The notes: generated from the letters alone by a model not told the origin. Shown: positions 50,239 through 59,300, counted from the stretch's first letter. The stretch is 64,000 nt of DNA from UTCFX2 sp002050125 (GCA_027494035.1 JAOSJQ010000001.1:1922001-1986000); one strand, 5' to 3'. Numbers and translations are program-made.

Positions 50239-51594
50239 ATGAAGACCATGAATTTGCCGGGACCAAAGGCGCGCGAGATCATCAAGCGAGACGCTGAAGT
50301 CATATCCCCCTCTTACCCACGCGGCTATCCTTTTGTGATGGACCACGGCAAAGGCACTGAGGTTTGGGACGTGGACGGGAATCGCTTTCTGGATTTTGCA
50401 GCCGGCATCGCCGTCGTTTCAACCGGACACAGCAATCCGAAGGTCGTAAAAGCTATTCAGGAACAAGCCGAGAAATTTATCCACATCTCTTCGGATTTCT
50501 ACCATGAGAAGTGGGTGGAGCTGGGCGAGAAGATCAACCAGATTGCCCCATTCCAAGAAGAGGCGGTCTCTTTCATGACCAACTCCGGCACGGAAAGCGT
50601 TGAGGCTGCCATTAAATTGGCGCGCCACTACACCGGCGCGACCGAGTTTATCGGTTTTCTGGGAGCTTTTCACGGGCGAACGATGGGCGCAGTTACCTTT
50701 ACAGCGAGCAAACCGCTTTATCATCGTGACTTCTATCCGTTGATGAGCAGCGTAGTCCATGCGCCCTATCCGGATCCGTATCGACCGTTGTTGGTATCCA
50801 AGCCGGGCGAGGACTATGGGGTCACGGTCGTGCATTACTTGGAAGAGCAGGTGCTCGGACACCTGCTTCCGCCCGAGGACGTCGCGGGGATTTTGGTCGA
50901 GCCGATCCAGGGCGAGGGCGGCTATGTCATCCCCTCGCCGGGCTTTTTCCCGGCGCTGCGTGAGTTGTGCGACCGGCATAGAATTCTTCTGATCGTCGAT
51001 GAAGTTCAATCCGGGATGGGGCGCACGGGTAAATGGTGGGCGGTTGAACATTTTGGGGTAGAACCGGATATTGTGTGTTCCGCCAAGGGCATCGCCTCTG
51101 GGGTGCCGCTGGGCGTCATGTTCGCCAAGAAGCATATTGTGACCTGGCAGAAAGGCGCCCATGGAAACACCTATGGCGGAAACCCGCTAGCCTGCACCGC
51201 CGCCCTCACGACCATGGATTTGGTCGAAAACGGCTATATGCAAAACGCGGTCGAGATGGGCGCATATACCATGAAGATCCTGGAAGAGATGATGACGCGT
51301 CATCCGTCGATTGGGCAGGTGCGCGGTCTGGGTTTGATGATTGGCATGGAATTCGTGAAAGACCGCCAGACGCGCGAACCCGATTTCAAGCTGCGCGATT
51401 TAGTCGTGGATCATGCTTTCCTGCGCGGTTTGCTGCTCTTGGGGTGTGGGTCGAGCGTTATTCGAATCACTCCGCCGCTGAATGTCACGCGCAGCGAAAT
51501 CGATCAAGCTATGGAGATCCTCGACGAAGCCATCCAAATCAGCGAGGACGGAGTCGAGCCAAAGATAGCTGAGGCGGAGACCGTTGCTGCCTGA
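50239..51594 (+). CDS. Class III aminotransferase (GabT/ArgD-like)
   Basis: A 451-residue fold-type I PLP enzyme of the ornithine/4-aminobutyrate group. Motifs are DVDGNRFLDFAAGIAVVSTGH, MTNSGTESVEAAIKLARHYTG, AFHGRTMGAVTFTAS, LLIVDEVQSGMGRTGKWWAVE with the PLP-binding aspartate, CSAKGIASGVPLGVM with the Schiff-base lysine, and GNTYGGNPLACTAAL. Length is longer than ArgD (about 400) and close to GabT-type enzymes. The donor substrate cannot be fixed; 4-aminobutyrate, ornithine or a similar omega-amino acid is likely. An AGGAG site precedes the ATG and TATAAT appears about 85 bases upstream. Its 3' end overlaps the next gene by 11 bases. Confidence 0.87.
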   Translation: MKTMNLPGPKAREIIKRDAEVISPSYPRGYPFVMDHGKGTEVWDVDGNRFLDFAAGIAVVSTGHSNPKVVKAIQEQAEKFIHISSDFYHEKWVELGEKINQIAPFQEEAVSFMTNSGTESVEAAIKLARHYTGATEFIGFLGAFHGRTMGAVTFTASKPLYHRDFYPLMSSVVHAPYPDPYRPLLVSKPGEDYGVTVVHYLEEQVLGHLLPPEDVAGILVEPIQGEGGYVIPSPGFFPALRELCDRHRILLIVDEVQSGMGRTGKWWAVEHFGVEPDIVCSAKGIASGVPLGVMFAKKHIVTWQKGAHGNTYGGNPLACTAALTTMDLVENGYMQNAVEMGAYTMKILEEMMTRHPSIGQVRGLGLMIGMEFVKDRQTREPDFKLRDLVVDHAFLRGLLLLGCGSSVIRITPPLNVTRSEIDQAMEILDEAIQISEDGVEPKIAEAETVAA

Positions 51595-53155
51595 TTTTCG
51601 CGTTCGCCAGCGCGATTATTTGCTGGAAATTACCCGCGCCATCACTCAGGAATTAGACCTGAGCACCGTTCTGGCGCGCATTCTTCATATCACAATCGAG
51701 ATGTTGGCTGGGCAAGCGGGCATCATTGCATTGCGCGAATCGCAAGTGGGATGGCGCGTGGCAGTCTCGCAGGGCATCTCGCCGGCGTTCTTGGGTCAGA
51801 TCGAGCCGCTGCTGGCGCACATTTCCGAACAGGAAGAGCCGGCGCGTACCGAACTGCTGGAGATCAATCGCCTGCTTCAGCGCCTGATCCGCACCGCCAG
51901 CATGGGTTTATTGACCGGGGTGGCGCTGCCGTTGATTGCGCGCAACCGGGTCATCGGCATCCTGTTCGTTTTCAGGAACTACATGGGTGTGTTCTCTGCA
52001 AACGACCAAGCCTTGCTGCAAAGTTTTGCCGATCAGGCTGCCATCGCCGTTCACAATGCCCAACTATACACGCAGATTACAAATGAAGAACAACGCCTGT
52101 CGGCGCTGCTCAATTCACTGGCAGACGGCATCCTGATTATCGACGCCGATCACACAGTCGAAAACTGCAACCCGGCGCTCGCGGGTATGCTGGGGCTCTC
52201 GGTGGAACAGATTCGCGGCGCAAAACACGAGGATGTCCTGCGCTGGGTCAGGCTTCACGATGGATTAAGTCTGGAGCAAGCCGAAGCCGGAGGCTGGCCG
52301 CTCACCCCGCATGCGACGCTTTATGTCGAAGGCGATCTTGAGCGGTTTCAGAAACCGCCGCTCCCGGTTGGGGTCACATATTCCCCGTTGCTCTCGCACG
52401 AGGGAAAACTGCTGTACATCATTGCATCTATTCGTGATATTACCCGCTTTCGGGAAGCGGAGGAGTTAAAAAGCACGTTCATCTCTGTGATCAGCCATGA
52501 ACTAAAGACGCCGGTGGCATTGATCAAAGGATATGTCAGCACCCTGCGCCGTGAAGACGCCGCCTGGAACCGGACGATCGTTCAGGACAGCCTGGCGGTG
52601 ATCGAAGAGGAAGCCGATCATCTGACCGAGTTGATCGAGGATTTGCTCGACGCCTCCCGGCTGCTGGCTGGGGCGCTGGCGATGAACCTTTCCGACGTGG
52701 CGCTCGATCAGGTTGCCCGGCGCATCGCCGAGCGGTTCCAGACTCAAACCCACAGCCACACTCTGCGGGTCGAGTTCCCGCCAGGGTTCCCAGTGATCAT
52801 TGGGGATGAAGATCGTTTGGGGCAGGTTTTCTCGAATTTAATTTCCAATGCGATCAAATACGCACCGGACGGTGGGGAGATCGTGATTCGCGGGCAGGTT
52901 CATGCCGAACACGTCGTGGTGTGTGTAAGCGATCAGGGTCCGGGGATCGAAATTGGGGACATCCCGTACATATTCGACCGGTTCTACCGCTCGAACGACG
53001 CCTCGCGCACCACCAAAGGGACCGGGTTGGGTTTGTATCTTTCGCGCGCTGTAGTAGAAGCCCACGGCGGGCGGATTTGGGTTGACCCCACTCCGGGCGA
53101 GGGAGCCAGGATTTGTTTCAGCTTGCCGCGCGATCATTTAGATATTCGTCATTGA
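51584..53155 (+). CDS. Soluble GAF-PAS sensor histidine kinase
   Basis: A 523-residue kinase without membrane helices. A GAF domain covers about residues 10-165 (ILHITIEMLAGQAGIIALRE to LLQSFADQAAIAVHNAQLY), a PAS domain about 170-285 (LNSLADGILIIDADHTVENC), then HisKA with FISVISHELKTPVALIKGYV, the histidine near residue 304, and HATPase with NLISNAIKYAPDGGEIV, DQGPGIE and GTGLGLYLSRAVVEAHGG. The start is a TTG that overlaps the aminotransferase by 11 bases, so translation is probably coupled; no ATG fits better. It is encoded without a response regulator gene, so the partner is elsewhere. Confidence 0.88.
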   Translation: MLPDFRVRQRDYLLEITRAITQELDLSTVLARILHITIEMLAGQAGIIALRESQVGWRVAVSQGISPAFLGQIEPLLAHISEQEEPARTELLEINRLLQRLIRTASMGLLTGVALPLIARNRVIGILFVFRNYMGVFSANDQALLQSFADQAAIAVHNAQLYTQITNEEQRLSALLNSLADGILIIDADHTVENCNPALAGMLGLSVEQIRGAKHEDVLRWVRLHDGLSLEQAEAGGWPLTPHATLYVEGDLERFQKPPLPVGVTYSPLLSHEGKLLYIIASIRDITRFREAEELKSTFISVISHELKTPVALIKGYVSTLRREDAAWNRTIVQDSLAVIEEEADHLTELIEDLLDASRLLAGALAMNLSDVALDQVARRIAERFQTQTHSHTLRVEFPPGFPVIIGDEDRLGQVFSNLISNAIKYAPDGGEIVIRGQVHAEHVVVCVSDQGPGIEIGDIPYIFDRFYRSNDASRTTKGTGLGLYLSRAVVEAHGGRIWVDPTPGEGARICFSLPRDHLDIRH

Positions 53156-53195
53156 ACGAGCGCTCTGCTCGTAATTTTTCCGGGAGATTACTCGA

Positions 53196-54542
53196 ATGCC
53201 AAAAACACAAGTTAATTGTCCAAACTGTCATCAGCCGATTGTTGCAGATATCCAACAACTTTACGATCTCAACGTGGATCCTGATGCCAAGCAAAGGCTG
53301 CTCGCCGGGGCTTATAATCTTATCCAGTGCCAGAATTGCGGTTATCAGGGCAACCTTTCGACGTTTATCGTTTATCACGACCCTGAAAAAGAGCTGCTGC
53401 TAACCTATGTCCCCGCAGAGATTGGCTTGCCGCGCAACGACCAGGAGCGCTTGATTGGCTCGCTGATCAACCAGGTGATCAATCACCTGCCGCAGGAAAA
53501 GCGCAAAGGTTACTTGTTCAACCCCCAGTCCTTTCTGACGATGCAGGGTTTGATCGAGCGCATTCTGGAAGCCGACGGCATCACGAAAGAGATGATCCAA
53601 GCTCAGCAACAGCGCATCAACCTGTTGCAGCGCCTGGCAAGCATCACGGATGAAGCCGCACGCGCTGAGCTGGCAAAGCAAGAAGACCAATTGATCGACG
53701 CGGAGTTTTTCGCGCTCCTCAGCCGTCTGGGCGAGGCGGCGCTTGCCAGCGGCGACCGCGAATCGGCGCGCCAGCTTGCCGAATTGCAGCGCAGCCTGCT
53801 GAACGCGACCACGTACGGTCAGCAGATCAAAGCTCAATCACAAGAAATCGAGGCTGCGTTGAAAGAGCTGCAAAGCCTTGGGCAGAATCTTACGCGGGAA
53901 AAGATGCTCGATCTTGTGATCCACGCCCCAAACGAGACGCGCCTGAATGCCCTGGTCAGCCTAGCCAGACCGGTTCTCGACTACCAGTTCTTCCAGTTGC
54001 TCAGCGAACGGATTGACAAATCGCACGGCGATGGGCGCAAGCGCCTGGCGGGGCTGAGAACCCATTTGCTCGAGCTTACTCAGGAGATTGACCAGCAGAT
54101 CGAGGAACACCGCGCCCAATCCCACGAACTGGTGGAAGCGATTCTGCAAACCGAAAACATAGATCAAGCCATTGAACAATCCCTGCCTGCAATGGACGAG
54201 GTATTCGCTCAAGAAGTCCAGGCAATGCTCAAGGAGGCGCGCGATCAAGGCGACCTGGACCGCTCCGCTAAACTGCAGCAGGTCCTGGATGCTATGGCGA
54301 AAGCTTCCGAGGCGCCGGCGGAGGTGTCGTTGGTGGAAGATTATCTAGACGCTCCAGACGACCAGGCGCGCCAGGCGTTTCTGCAGGAACATCAAGAGCA
54401 GATTACGCAGGGCTTTATGGATTTGCTGGCGAATTTTGCGATGCAATTGGGGTCGGGCACCGATCAAAAGCTGGCGGATCATGTGATAGCGGCTAATCGG
54501 CAGGCGCTGCGCTTCACAATGCAGCGCAACCTCCAGCAATGA
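53196..54542 (+). CDS. CpXC-domain protein
   Basis: A 448-residue protein with an N-terminal zinc-ribbon-like CpXC domain (VNCPNCHQPIVADI and IQCQNCGYQGN, with a third block LLTYVPAEIGLPRNDQERLIG). Residues 110-448 are almost entirely helical and charged, with repeated QEID, EIEAAL and DQAIEQ patterns that suggest coiled coils or helical bundles. Four cysteines in two CxxC pairs should hold a metal. Function of the family is unknown. It lies between a histidine kinase and a convergent FHA regulator, with a start at an ATG preceded by GGGAG. Confidence 0.75.
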   Translation: MPKTQVNCPNCHQPIVADIQQLYDLNVDPDAKQRLLAGAYNLIQCQNCGYQGNLSTFIVYHDPEKELLLTYVPAEIGLPRNDQERLIGSLINQVINHLPQEKRKGYLFNPQSFLTMQGLIERILEADGITKEMIQAQQQRINLLQRLASITDEAARAELAKQEDQLIDAEFFALLSRLGEAALASGDRESARQLAELQRSLLNATTYGQQIKAQSQEIEAALKELQSLGQNLTREKMLDLVIHAPNETRLNALVSLARPVLDYQFFQLLSERIDKSHGDGRKRLAGLRTHLLELTQEIDQQIEEHRAQSHELVEAILQTENIDQAIEQSLPAMDEVFAQEVQAMLKEARDQGDLDRSAKLQQVLDAMAKASEAPAEVSLVEDYLDAPDDQARQAFLQEHQEQITQGFMDLLANFAMQLGSGTDQKLADHVIAANRQALRFTMQRNLQQ

Positions 54543-54558
54543 GAGCTGCGCTTATAAA

Positions 54559-54572
54559 CCGGCGCGCGCCGG
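54559..54572. terminator. GC-rich palindrome between convergent CpXC and FHA genes
   Basis: CCGGCGCGCGCCGG is a perfect 14-bp inverted repeat that can form a CCGGC/GCCGG hairpin. It lies 17 bases after the CpXC stop and 13 bases from the FHA stop, in the right place for a bidirectional transcript end. T-runs are weak. Confidence 0.45.
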
Positions 54573-54584
54573 GCGGGTCTTAAA

Positions 54585-55316
54585 TTAAAGCGTAGGGTTA
54601 TCCAGCCGCAGCCCGTGACCCCGCACAGTCACGATATATTCGTGCGCAGAATCGATGCGGGCGATTCGGTCGCGTAACCGGCGGACGAGCGCATCAAGAG
54701 CTTGCTCGGAGACCTCGAACGCCTGACCCTCGCCCCAAATGGCGCTGACCAGTTCTGGTCGAGAGACGACCCGGTTCTGGTTATCATAGAGCACTTCAAG
54801 CAATTTGAATTGGGAAACCGACAAGGGAGGCACAATCTCCTTTTCGGCGATTGAGCTTTCGCCCGCGGGAATGGCGAGCCAAACCTGGCGCGACTTCTTT
54901 TCGAGCCTTAATCGCGTCATTTCAGGGGGAAGCGCGCCGGAGCGCGGCTGCCCGATCGGGTGATTCTCAAAGCCCGGCGGCTGGTTTTCCAGCGGGATGG
55001 TTGAGTCTGAGCTTAAAAATACAAATTGCTGGGCGAGGGCGATCTGGATCACATCCCCATCTTGCAGTTCGACGGCAGCCTCGATTTTTTTGCCGTTATT
55101 ATGGGTGCCGTTTTTACTGCCTAGATCCTCCAGGATGATCCGATTCGCGTCAATGGAGAGACGGGCGTGGCGCCGAGAAACCTGGCGGTCGGCGATGACG
55201 ACATCACAATCAGGTTCCCTGCCAAAAACCAGAGCGGTCCGCAGAGGCCAGCGCTGACCGTTAAGCGGGCCGTTTTGGGCGACTAAGAACGGCACTTCAT
55301 CGCCATATTTCTCCAT
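54585..55316 (-). CDS. FHA domain protein with C-terminal winged-helix domain
   Basis: A 243-residue regulator. Residues 15-105 are a forkhead-associated domain with LVFGREPDCDVVIADRQVSRRH (Arg, Ser and His of the phosphothreonine pocket) and LEDLGSKNGTHNNGKKI. Residues 150-243 match the OmpR/PhoB-type winged helix (LLEVLYDNQNRVVSRPELVSAIWG, ALDALVRRLRDRIARID and the closing VRGHGLRL). This order, FHA first and DNA-binding last, is the reverse of EmbR. The Ser/Thr kinase on the other strand could create the phosphothreonine it binds. A GGAG site eight bases before the ATG serves the start. A shared palindromic promoter region lies upstream. Confidence 0.88.
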   Translation of the reverse strand: MEKYGDEVPFLVAQNGPLNGQRWPLRTALVFGREPDCDVVIADRQVSRRHARLSIDANRIILEDLGSKNGTHNNGKKIEAAVELQDGDVIQIALAQQFVFLSSDSTIPLENQPPGFENHPIGQPRSGALPPEMTRLRLEKKSRQVWLAIPAGESSIAEKEIVPPLSVSQFKLLEVLYDNQNRVVSRPELVSAIWGEGQAFEVSEQALDALVRRLRDRIARIDSAHEYIVTVRGHGLRLDNPTL

Positions 55317-55330
55317 AGCTGCATCTCCAC

Positions 55331-55355
55331 GGGTATAATATCATGAATTATACCC
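55331..55355. promoter_or_regulatory. Divergent palindromic promoter between FHA regulator and Ser/Thr kinase
   Basis: GGGTATAAT at 55331-55339 and ATTATACCC at 55347-55355 form a perfect 9-bp inverted repeat with a 7-base spacer. Each arm contains a TATAAT -10 box, one per strand. It lies 15 bases upstream of the FHA start and about 66 bases upstream of the kinase. It could be both a divergent promoter and an operator bound by a dimer, for example the FHA-winged helix protein. Confidence 0.6.
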
Positions 55356-55406
55356 AATCAATCCCCTGTGTTTGAGCAAGCGCAGGGAAAAATCAGGAAC
55401 AGGCTG

Positions 55407-55412
55407 TACTGT
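55407..55412 (+). promoter_or_regulatory. -10-like box directly upstream of the Ser/Thr kinase start
   Basis: TACTGT, with TG one base upstream (TGTACTGT), ends eight bases before the ATG at 55421. No ribosome binding site is evident. If used, it gives a leaderless transcript in addition to one from the palindromic promoter. Confidence 0.4.
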
Positions 55413-55420
55413 AAACGAAC

Positions 55421-56410
55421 ATGCCCACACCACTAAAGGCTGGCGAAGTATTACGCGGCCGCTATCGAATTGTTAAAATTATCGGTCAAGGAGGGATGGG
55501 GAGCATCTACCTCGCAGACGACCTGCGCCTGGAAGGTCGCCAGTGCGCGCTGAAGGAAGTGGAACACGACCGCACCCTTCCAGCGGATCTGTTGCAGCAG
55601 GCGCGCGATCAGTTCCAGCGCGAAGCCACGGTGCTTGCCAGGTTGGATCACCCAAACCTGCCCAAAGTTTCGGATTTCTTCTCCGCCGGCGGACGTGAAT
55701 ACCTTGTGATGGATTACATCCCGGGGAAAGACCTGCGTTTGATGATCAACGATGCCAAACAAAAATCGACGTTTCTGGCTGAAAGAGACGTCTTGAACTG
55801 GGCGAGCCAGATTGCGGACGCGCTCTCGTATATGCACAGCCAGAATCCGCCGATCCTGCACAGAGATATCAAACCCAGCAACCTCAAGTTGACCCCCACC
55901 GGGCTGGTTAAGCTGGTTGATTTTGGGTTGGTAAAGATTCTTGCCTCAAACGAGGTCACCATCACGATCTTACAAGGGCGCGGCACTGCGCTATATACGC
56001 CGCTCGAGCAATATGGAGGGGATTCGGGACATACGGATGTACGCAGCGATATTTATGCCCTGGGCGCCACGCTTTACCATTTGGTGACGAACCAGCCGCC
56101 GCCCGAAGCGCGCGAGCTTTTTCTCAATCCAAGCGCGCTTATTCCACCACGCCAGATAAACTCGGAAATCAGCCCCCGCACCGAACGGGCGATCCTCTGG
56201 GCGATGAATTTACACCCGGATGAAAGACCCGAAAACATCCGCGATTTTCGTGAGGCGTTATTAGGAAGCTGGGATCCGGTAATTAAGCCGCGCGCCAACC
56301 TTCCAGAGCCTTCGTTGGGGGATTTGGTTTCATCTCCGGTCGACCAGGCTCTGCTCTGGTTTTCGGCGCTGGTAATTTTTATCAGCCTGGCATTGACGCT
56401 GATGAAATGA
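55421..56410 (+). CDS. Serine/threonine protein kinase, C-terminally membrane-anchored
   Basis: A 329-residue Hanks-type kinase. Residues 10-275 hold the domain: YRIVKIIGQGGMGSIYLADD (glycine loop), CALKEVEHD (ATP lysine), LHRDIKPSNLKLTP (catalytic loop), KLVDFGLVKIL (metal site), GTALYTPLEQYGG (activation segment end) and DVRSDIYALGATLYHL. One membrane helix at the very C-terminus, ALLWFSALVIFISLALTLM, anchors the kinase with no exported sensor domain. It is divergent from the FHA regulator and converges with the GH3 gene four bases away. A simple kinase-to-FHA signalling pair is the likely arrangement. Confidence 0.92.
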   Translation: MPTPLKAGEVLRGRYRIVKIIGQGGMGSIYLADDLRLEGRQCALKEVEHDRTLPADLLQQARDQFQREATVLARLDHPNLPKVSDFFSAGGREYLVMDYIPGKDLRLMINDAKQKSTFLAERDVLNWASQIADALSYMHSQNPPILHRDIKPSNLKLTPTGLVKLVDFGLVKILASNEVTITILQGRGTALYTPLEQYGGDSGHTDVRSDIYALGATLYHLVTNQPPPEARELFLNPSALIPPRQINSEISPRTERAILWAMNLHPDERPENIRDFREALLGSWDPVIKPRANLPEPSLGDLVSSPVDQALLWFSALVIFISLALTLMK

Positions 56411-56414
56411 TCGT

Positions 56415-59243
56415 TCAACCCTGGCGCGAACGCACCCGGCGGGTCAGATTGGTCAGGAGCCGCCAGGCGAGCGCGATCAGCAAGCCCAGGGCTATTCCGA
56501 TCAGCGAGGCGAGCAGCACGGTTAAAGCGATCGGCAGATTGGCGGCAGGGTTGTCTGCCGGGATGCGGATTACCAGATAACTGTAGGCTAACAAGCCGCC
56601 GATTAAAGCCAGGACTGCCGAGCGAAATCCCCAGCGCGGATTGATCAGGAACGCCACTAGTCGATAAAGCCCGAGGGCGATCACCACAGACAGCACAATT
56701 GCGATCAGCCATTCTCCGATATCAAGCGTTTTAATTTCGGGAGGGGGTGGGGGAACCGGAACAACCGGCGCGAGCGTAGGCGTTGGCGGCGCCTCGGTTG
56801 GAGATTCGGTTGGTTCAGGGGTTGGCGTCGGGGTGGGCATTTCGCCGTTTGGCAGCGGAATATCCAGTTTGATTGACGCGGAGCGGGCATTCTCGCTTTC
56901 TGCCGAGATTTCCAGCACGCCGGAGTTCATTACGGTAAAGGTGGTCCGGGCAGTGCCTTTCTGTGTGTAGGCTATCTGGCGGACCGCGGTTTGTTCGCCG
57001 CCGTAAGAAAACACAAAGGTGACGGGCATGCCATCTGGCACCGGGTGTCCATTGTGGTCCAGCACCACGCCGGCGCGCAGCGGGATCACATCGCCGACGC
57101 GATAATCGGGCATGGGGGTCGGCTCCGGAGTGATTGTCCCGGTGATCACCTGCGACGCGGGCGGAAGATCGAATTCAAGGGGTATCGGGAGATCGGGATC
57201 TGGAAAAAGCGCCTCATTCAAGTTATAGCTGATGCCCGGGACCGACACTGGCGGAGCGCCGATGGGGCGTAGCTCGCCAAACAGAAGATATGCCGCGGCA
57301 TCGATGAAAGGCGCGGCTTTGCTGTACAGCGCATAATAGGCGGTGAGCTTAGAAATATTGGTCGCATCGAGGTGGTACGGAGCGGTAAGCGCGAAGACGA
57401 TCAGACGCTTCTGTTGGAAGAGATCGGGTCTTTCAGCCAGGAAACGTTTCAGCGTTTGAAATGCCGGCGCCTGCCCGGTATCGCTGAGTGGAAGCATAAT
57501 AATCCAATGGGCTCGCAGCAAATCGTCTTCCAACTGAGAATTTGCTCCGTTTGAATCCAGCATACCGAGCAAATCGCTGAAAGAGTACGATGCAAGATTG
57601 TTCGCGATGATCTGGCCTCCAGCCTGTGGACCGTACAGGCGCATCACCGCCTCTTGCAGCGATTGAGTGCTCAGCACGGGCGTCTGCGCGCAGGTTGAGC
57701 ATTGTTGGGCAGTGCGCGAGTCGACGATGAAAACAAGGCGGTCGTTCTGATTGGGAGGATCTGGGATGGTATTATCGAGCTCGCTTTGAGACGGGCTTAG
57801 CAGGGTGGCGGAATTGCGTGCGATTTCGAACGTGACCGCACTGTTTTTCCCCACCAGATCCAGGTCAGCGGGGTTCGGTTCGATCTGTTCGAAATCGAAA
57901 TCGGGATAGAGCCGGTATTTCAGCATCAAGATGCGCAGCACCGACTCGTCGACCCTTTGGGCAAAAGCCAGGTCTTCACGATATTTTTGGACAAAGAAAT
58001 CCAGCGTGCGTGTAGCCTCTTCATAAGAATCGGGGTTATTGTTTGTCGAGAAGTCGGCGCTGAAAAGGATATCATTTCCAGCCAGAAAGGCGTTGAGCGC
58101 CACCCGTCTGGGGTCGAAGGACTGATTGGTCAGTTCGTAGAACCGGCGGATTGCCAGGCTGCCAAGGTCGTCGCTGATGACCAGCCCGCCGCTGGCGCGC
58201 CAGTTAACCAAACCGGGCAAGCCCATCAACAAGCTGAGCGCCTGCGGATCCAAGCTTACGGGCCGAGTCGTTGTGCGGATGTTCCCTTGCAGCCCCTGAT
58301 AGCGGATATGCGAGGACAGGAGCGCATCGGTCGTTGCTTCCGGTGAAAGGGCGTTTCCGGTTACGGTAAAGAAGGGCGCCAGATCGAAGCTCTTTAGCTC
58401 ATCCAATGATTTGCGCACCGTGGCGACTTCTTCTTCCGGAAGCCGGTCCGACCCGCCGTGACCGGGAAAGTGTTTTGCTACAATAGCCATTTTCCCGTTG
58501 CTGCCCAGGTGAGCGCCGCGAATGAATGAACGTCCCATTTCGCTCACCCAATATGGATCGCCGCCGAAGGTTCGTGTGCCGAGATTACTGGCGATTTCGT
58601 TCTGCGGCAAATCGAGCACATCCAGGGACGGACCGATAAGCAAGTTGATCCCAAGCGCTGAAAGCTCTTTTCCCAGAACATTGCCCACCTGTTCAGCCAG
58701 AGCGGGGTTCCAAGCCGCGCCGATTGCCATCTGGCTGGGTAAAGTGGTTATTCCGCTTTGGATCTGGTCATAGGGAGTGCCGTTGCCTTCCTGGATTGTC
58801 CCAATGAATAAGGGCACATAATTGGGTCTGTAGGACAGACCGGAGACCGGGTTGATCTGATCGTTTTTAGAGGAGTTCCACTCGGTTAGCTGCAATTCCC
58901 GGATGAGCGCCTGGGCATTCGCGGGAATTGTTCTCGGATCGCCGCCGGCGGGCACAAAATTATCGCGCCTGGCAAGCAGCACCACGCCGCCAATGTGGCG
59001 GTCGTGGATGAGGCTGTAAATAGGAGAATCGGGAATAACCAGGTTTCCTTGAAAGGTGAGCAAGAATAACTGACCGACCCGTTCCTCGGGGGTCATCTGT
59101 TTCAACAGCACTTCGGCAGCAACCTGCGTCTGAGGGATAGGTTCCTGAGCTGAAACGCGGGGACCTGAAACTATCGTGCTGAAGACAACCACCAGAGCCA
59201 AAAGCAGGCTGCCGGTGGAAGGGCGTCTCTTCTTCCAAAGCAT
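56415..59243 (-). CDS. Secreted, membrane-anchored GH3 enzyme (beta-N-acetylhexosaminidase-like)
   Basis: A 942-residue protein. Residues 1-32 are a signal peptide (LLLALVVVFSTIVSG). The GH3 catalytic domain spans about 35-400: AIVAKHFPGHGGSDRLPEEE is the NagZ-type KHFPGHG motif and GGLVISDDLGSLAIRRFYEL holds the nucleophile aspartate. A second alpha/beta domain follows to about 650, then an Ig-like domain, a proline/threonine linker (PTPTPTPEPTE, PVPPPPPE) and three C-terminal membrane helices. The likely substrate is GlcNAc-containing muropeptide or glycan outside the membrane. A TAAAAT box ends six bases before the ATG. Confidence 0.88.
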   Translation of the reverse strand: MLWKKRRPSTGSLLLALVVVFSTIVSGPRVSAQEPIPQTQVAAEVLLKQMTPEERVGQLFLLTFQGNLVIPDSPIYSLIHDRHIGGVVLLARRDNFVPAGGDPRTIPANAQALIRELQLTEWNSSKNDQINPVSGLSYRPNYVPLFIGTIQEGNGTPYDQIQSGITTLPSQMAIGAAWNPALAEQVGNVLGKELSALGINLLIGPSLDVLDLPQNEIASNLGTRTFGGDPYWVSEMGRSFIRGAHLGSNGKMAIVAKHFPGHGGSDRLPEEEVATVRKSLDELKSFDLAPFFTVTGNALSPEATTDALLSSHIRYQGLQGNIRTTTRPVSLDPQALSLLMGLPGLVNWRASGGLVISDDLGSLAIRRFYELTNQSFDPRRVALNAFLAGNDILFSADFSTNNNPDSYEEATRTLDFFVQKYREDLAFAQRVDESVLRILMLKYRLYPDFDFEQIEPNPADLDLVGKNSAVTFEIARNSATLLSPSQSELDNTIPDPPNQNDRLVFIVDSRTAQQCSTCAQTPVLSTQSLQEAVMRLYGPQAGGQIIANNLASYSFSDLLGMLDSNGANSQLEDDLLRAHWIIMLPLSDTGQAPAFQTLKRFLAERPDLFQQKRLIVFALTAPYHLDATNISKLTAYYALYSKAAPFIDAAAYLLFGELRPIGAPPVSVPGISYNLNEALFPDPDLPIPLEFDLPPASQVITGTITPEPTPMPDYRVGDVIPLRAGVVLDHNGHPVPDGMPVTFVFSYGGEQTAVRQIAYTQKGTARTTFTVMNSGVLEISAESENARSASIKLDIPLPNGEMPTPTPTPEPTESPTEAPPTPTLAPVVPVPPPPPEIKTLDIGEWLIAIVLSVVIALGLYRLVAFLINPRWGFRSAVLALIGGLLAYSYLVIRIPADNPAANLPIALTVLLASLIGIALGLLIALAWRLLTNLTRRVRSRQG

Positions 59244-59249
59244 GTATCT

Positions 59250-59255
59250 ATTTTA
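59250..59255 (-). promoter_or_regulatory. -10 box directly upstream of the GH3 start
   Basis: TAAAAT on the minus strand ends six bases before the ATG at 59243. Another example of a -10 placed so close that the transcript would be leaderless. Confidence 0.45.
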
Positions 59256-59300
59256 GCGCATCTTGGGGTTAAAAACCCAGATTGGTCTGAACCCTCGCCG

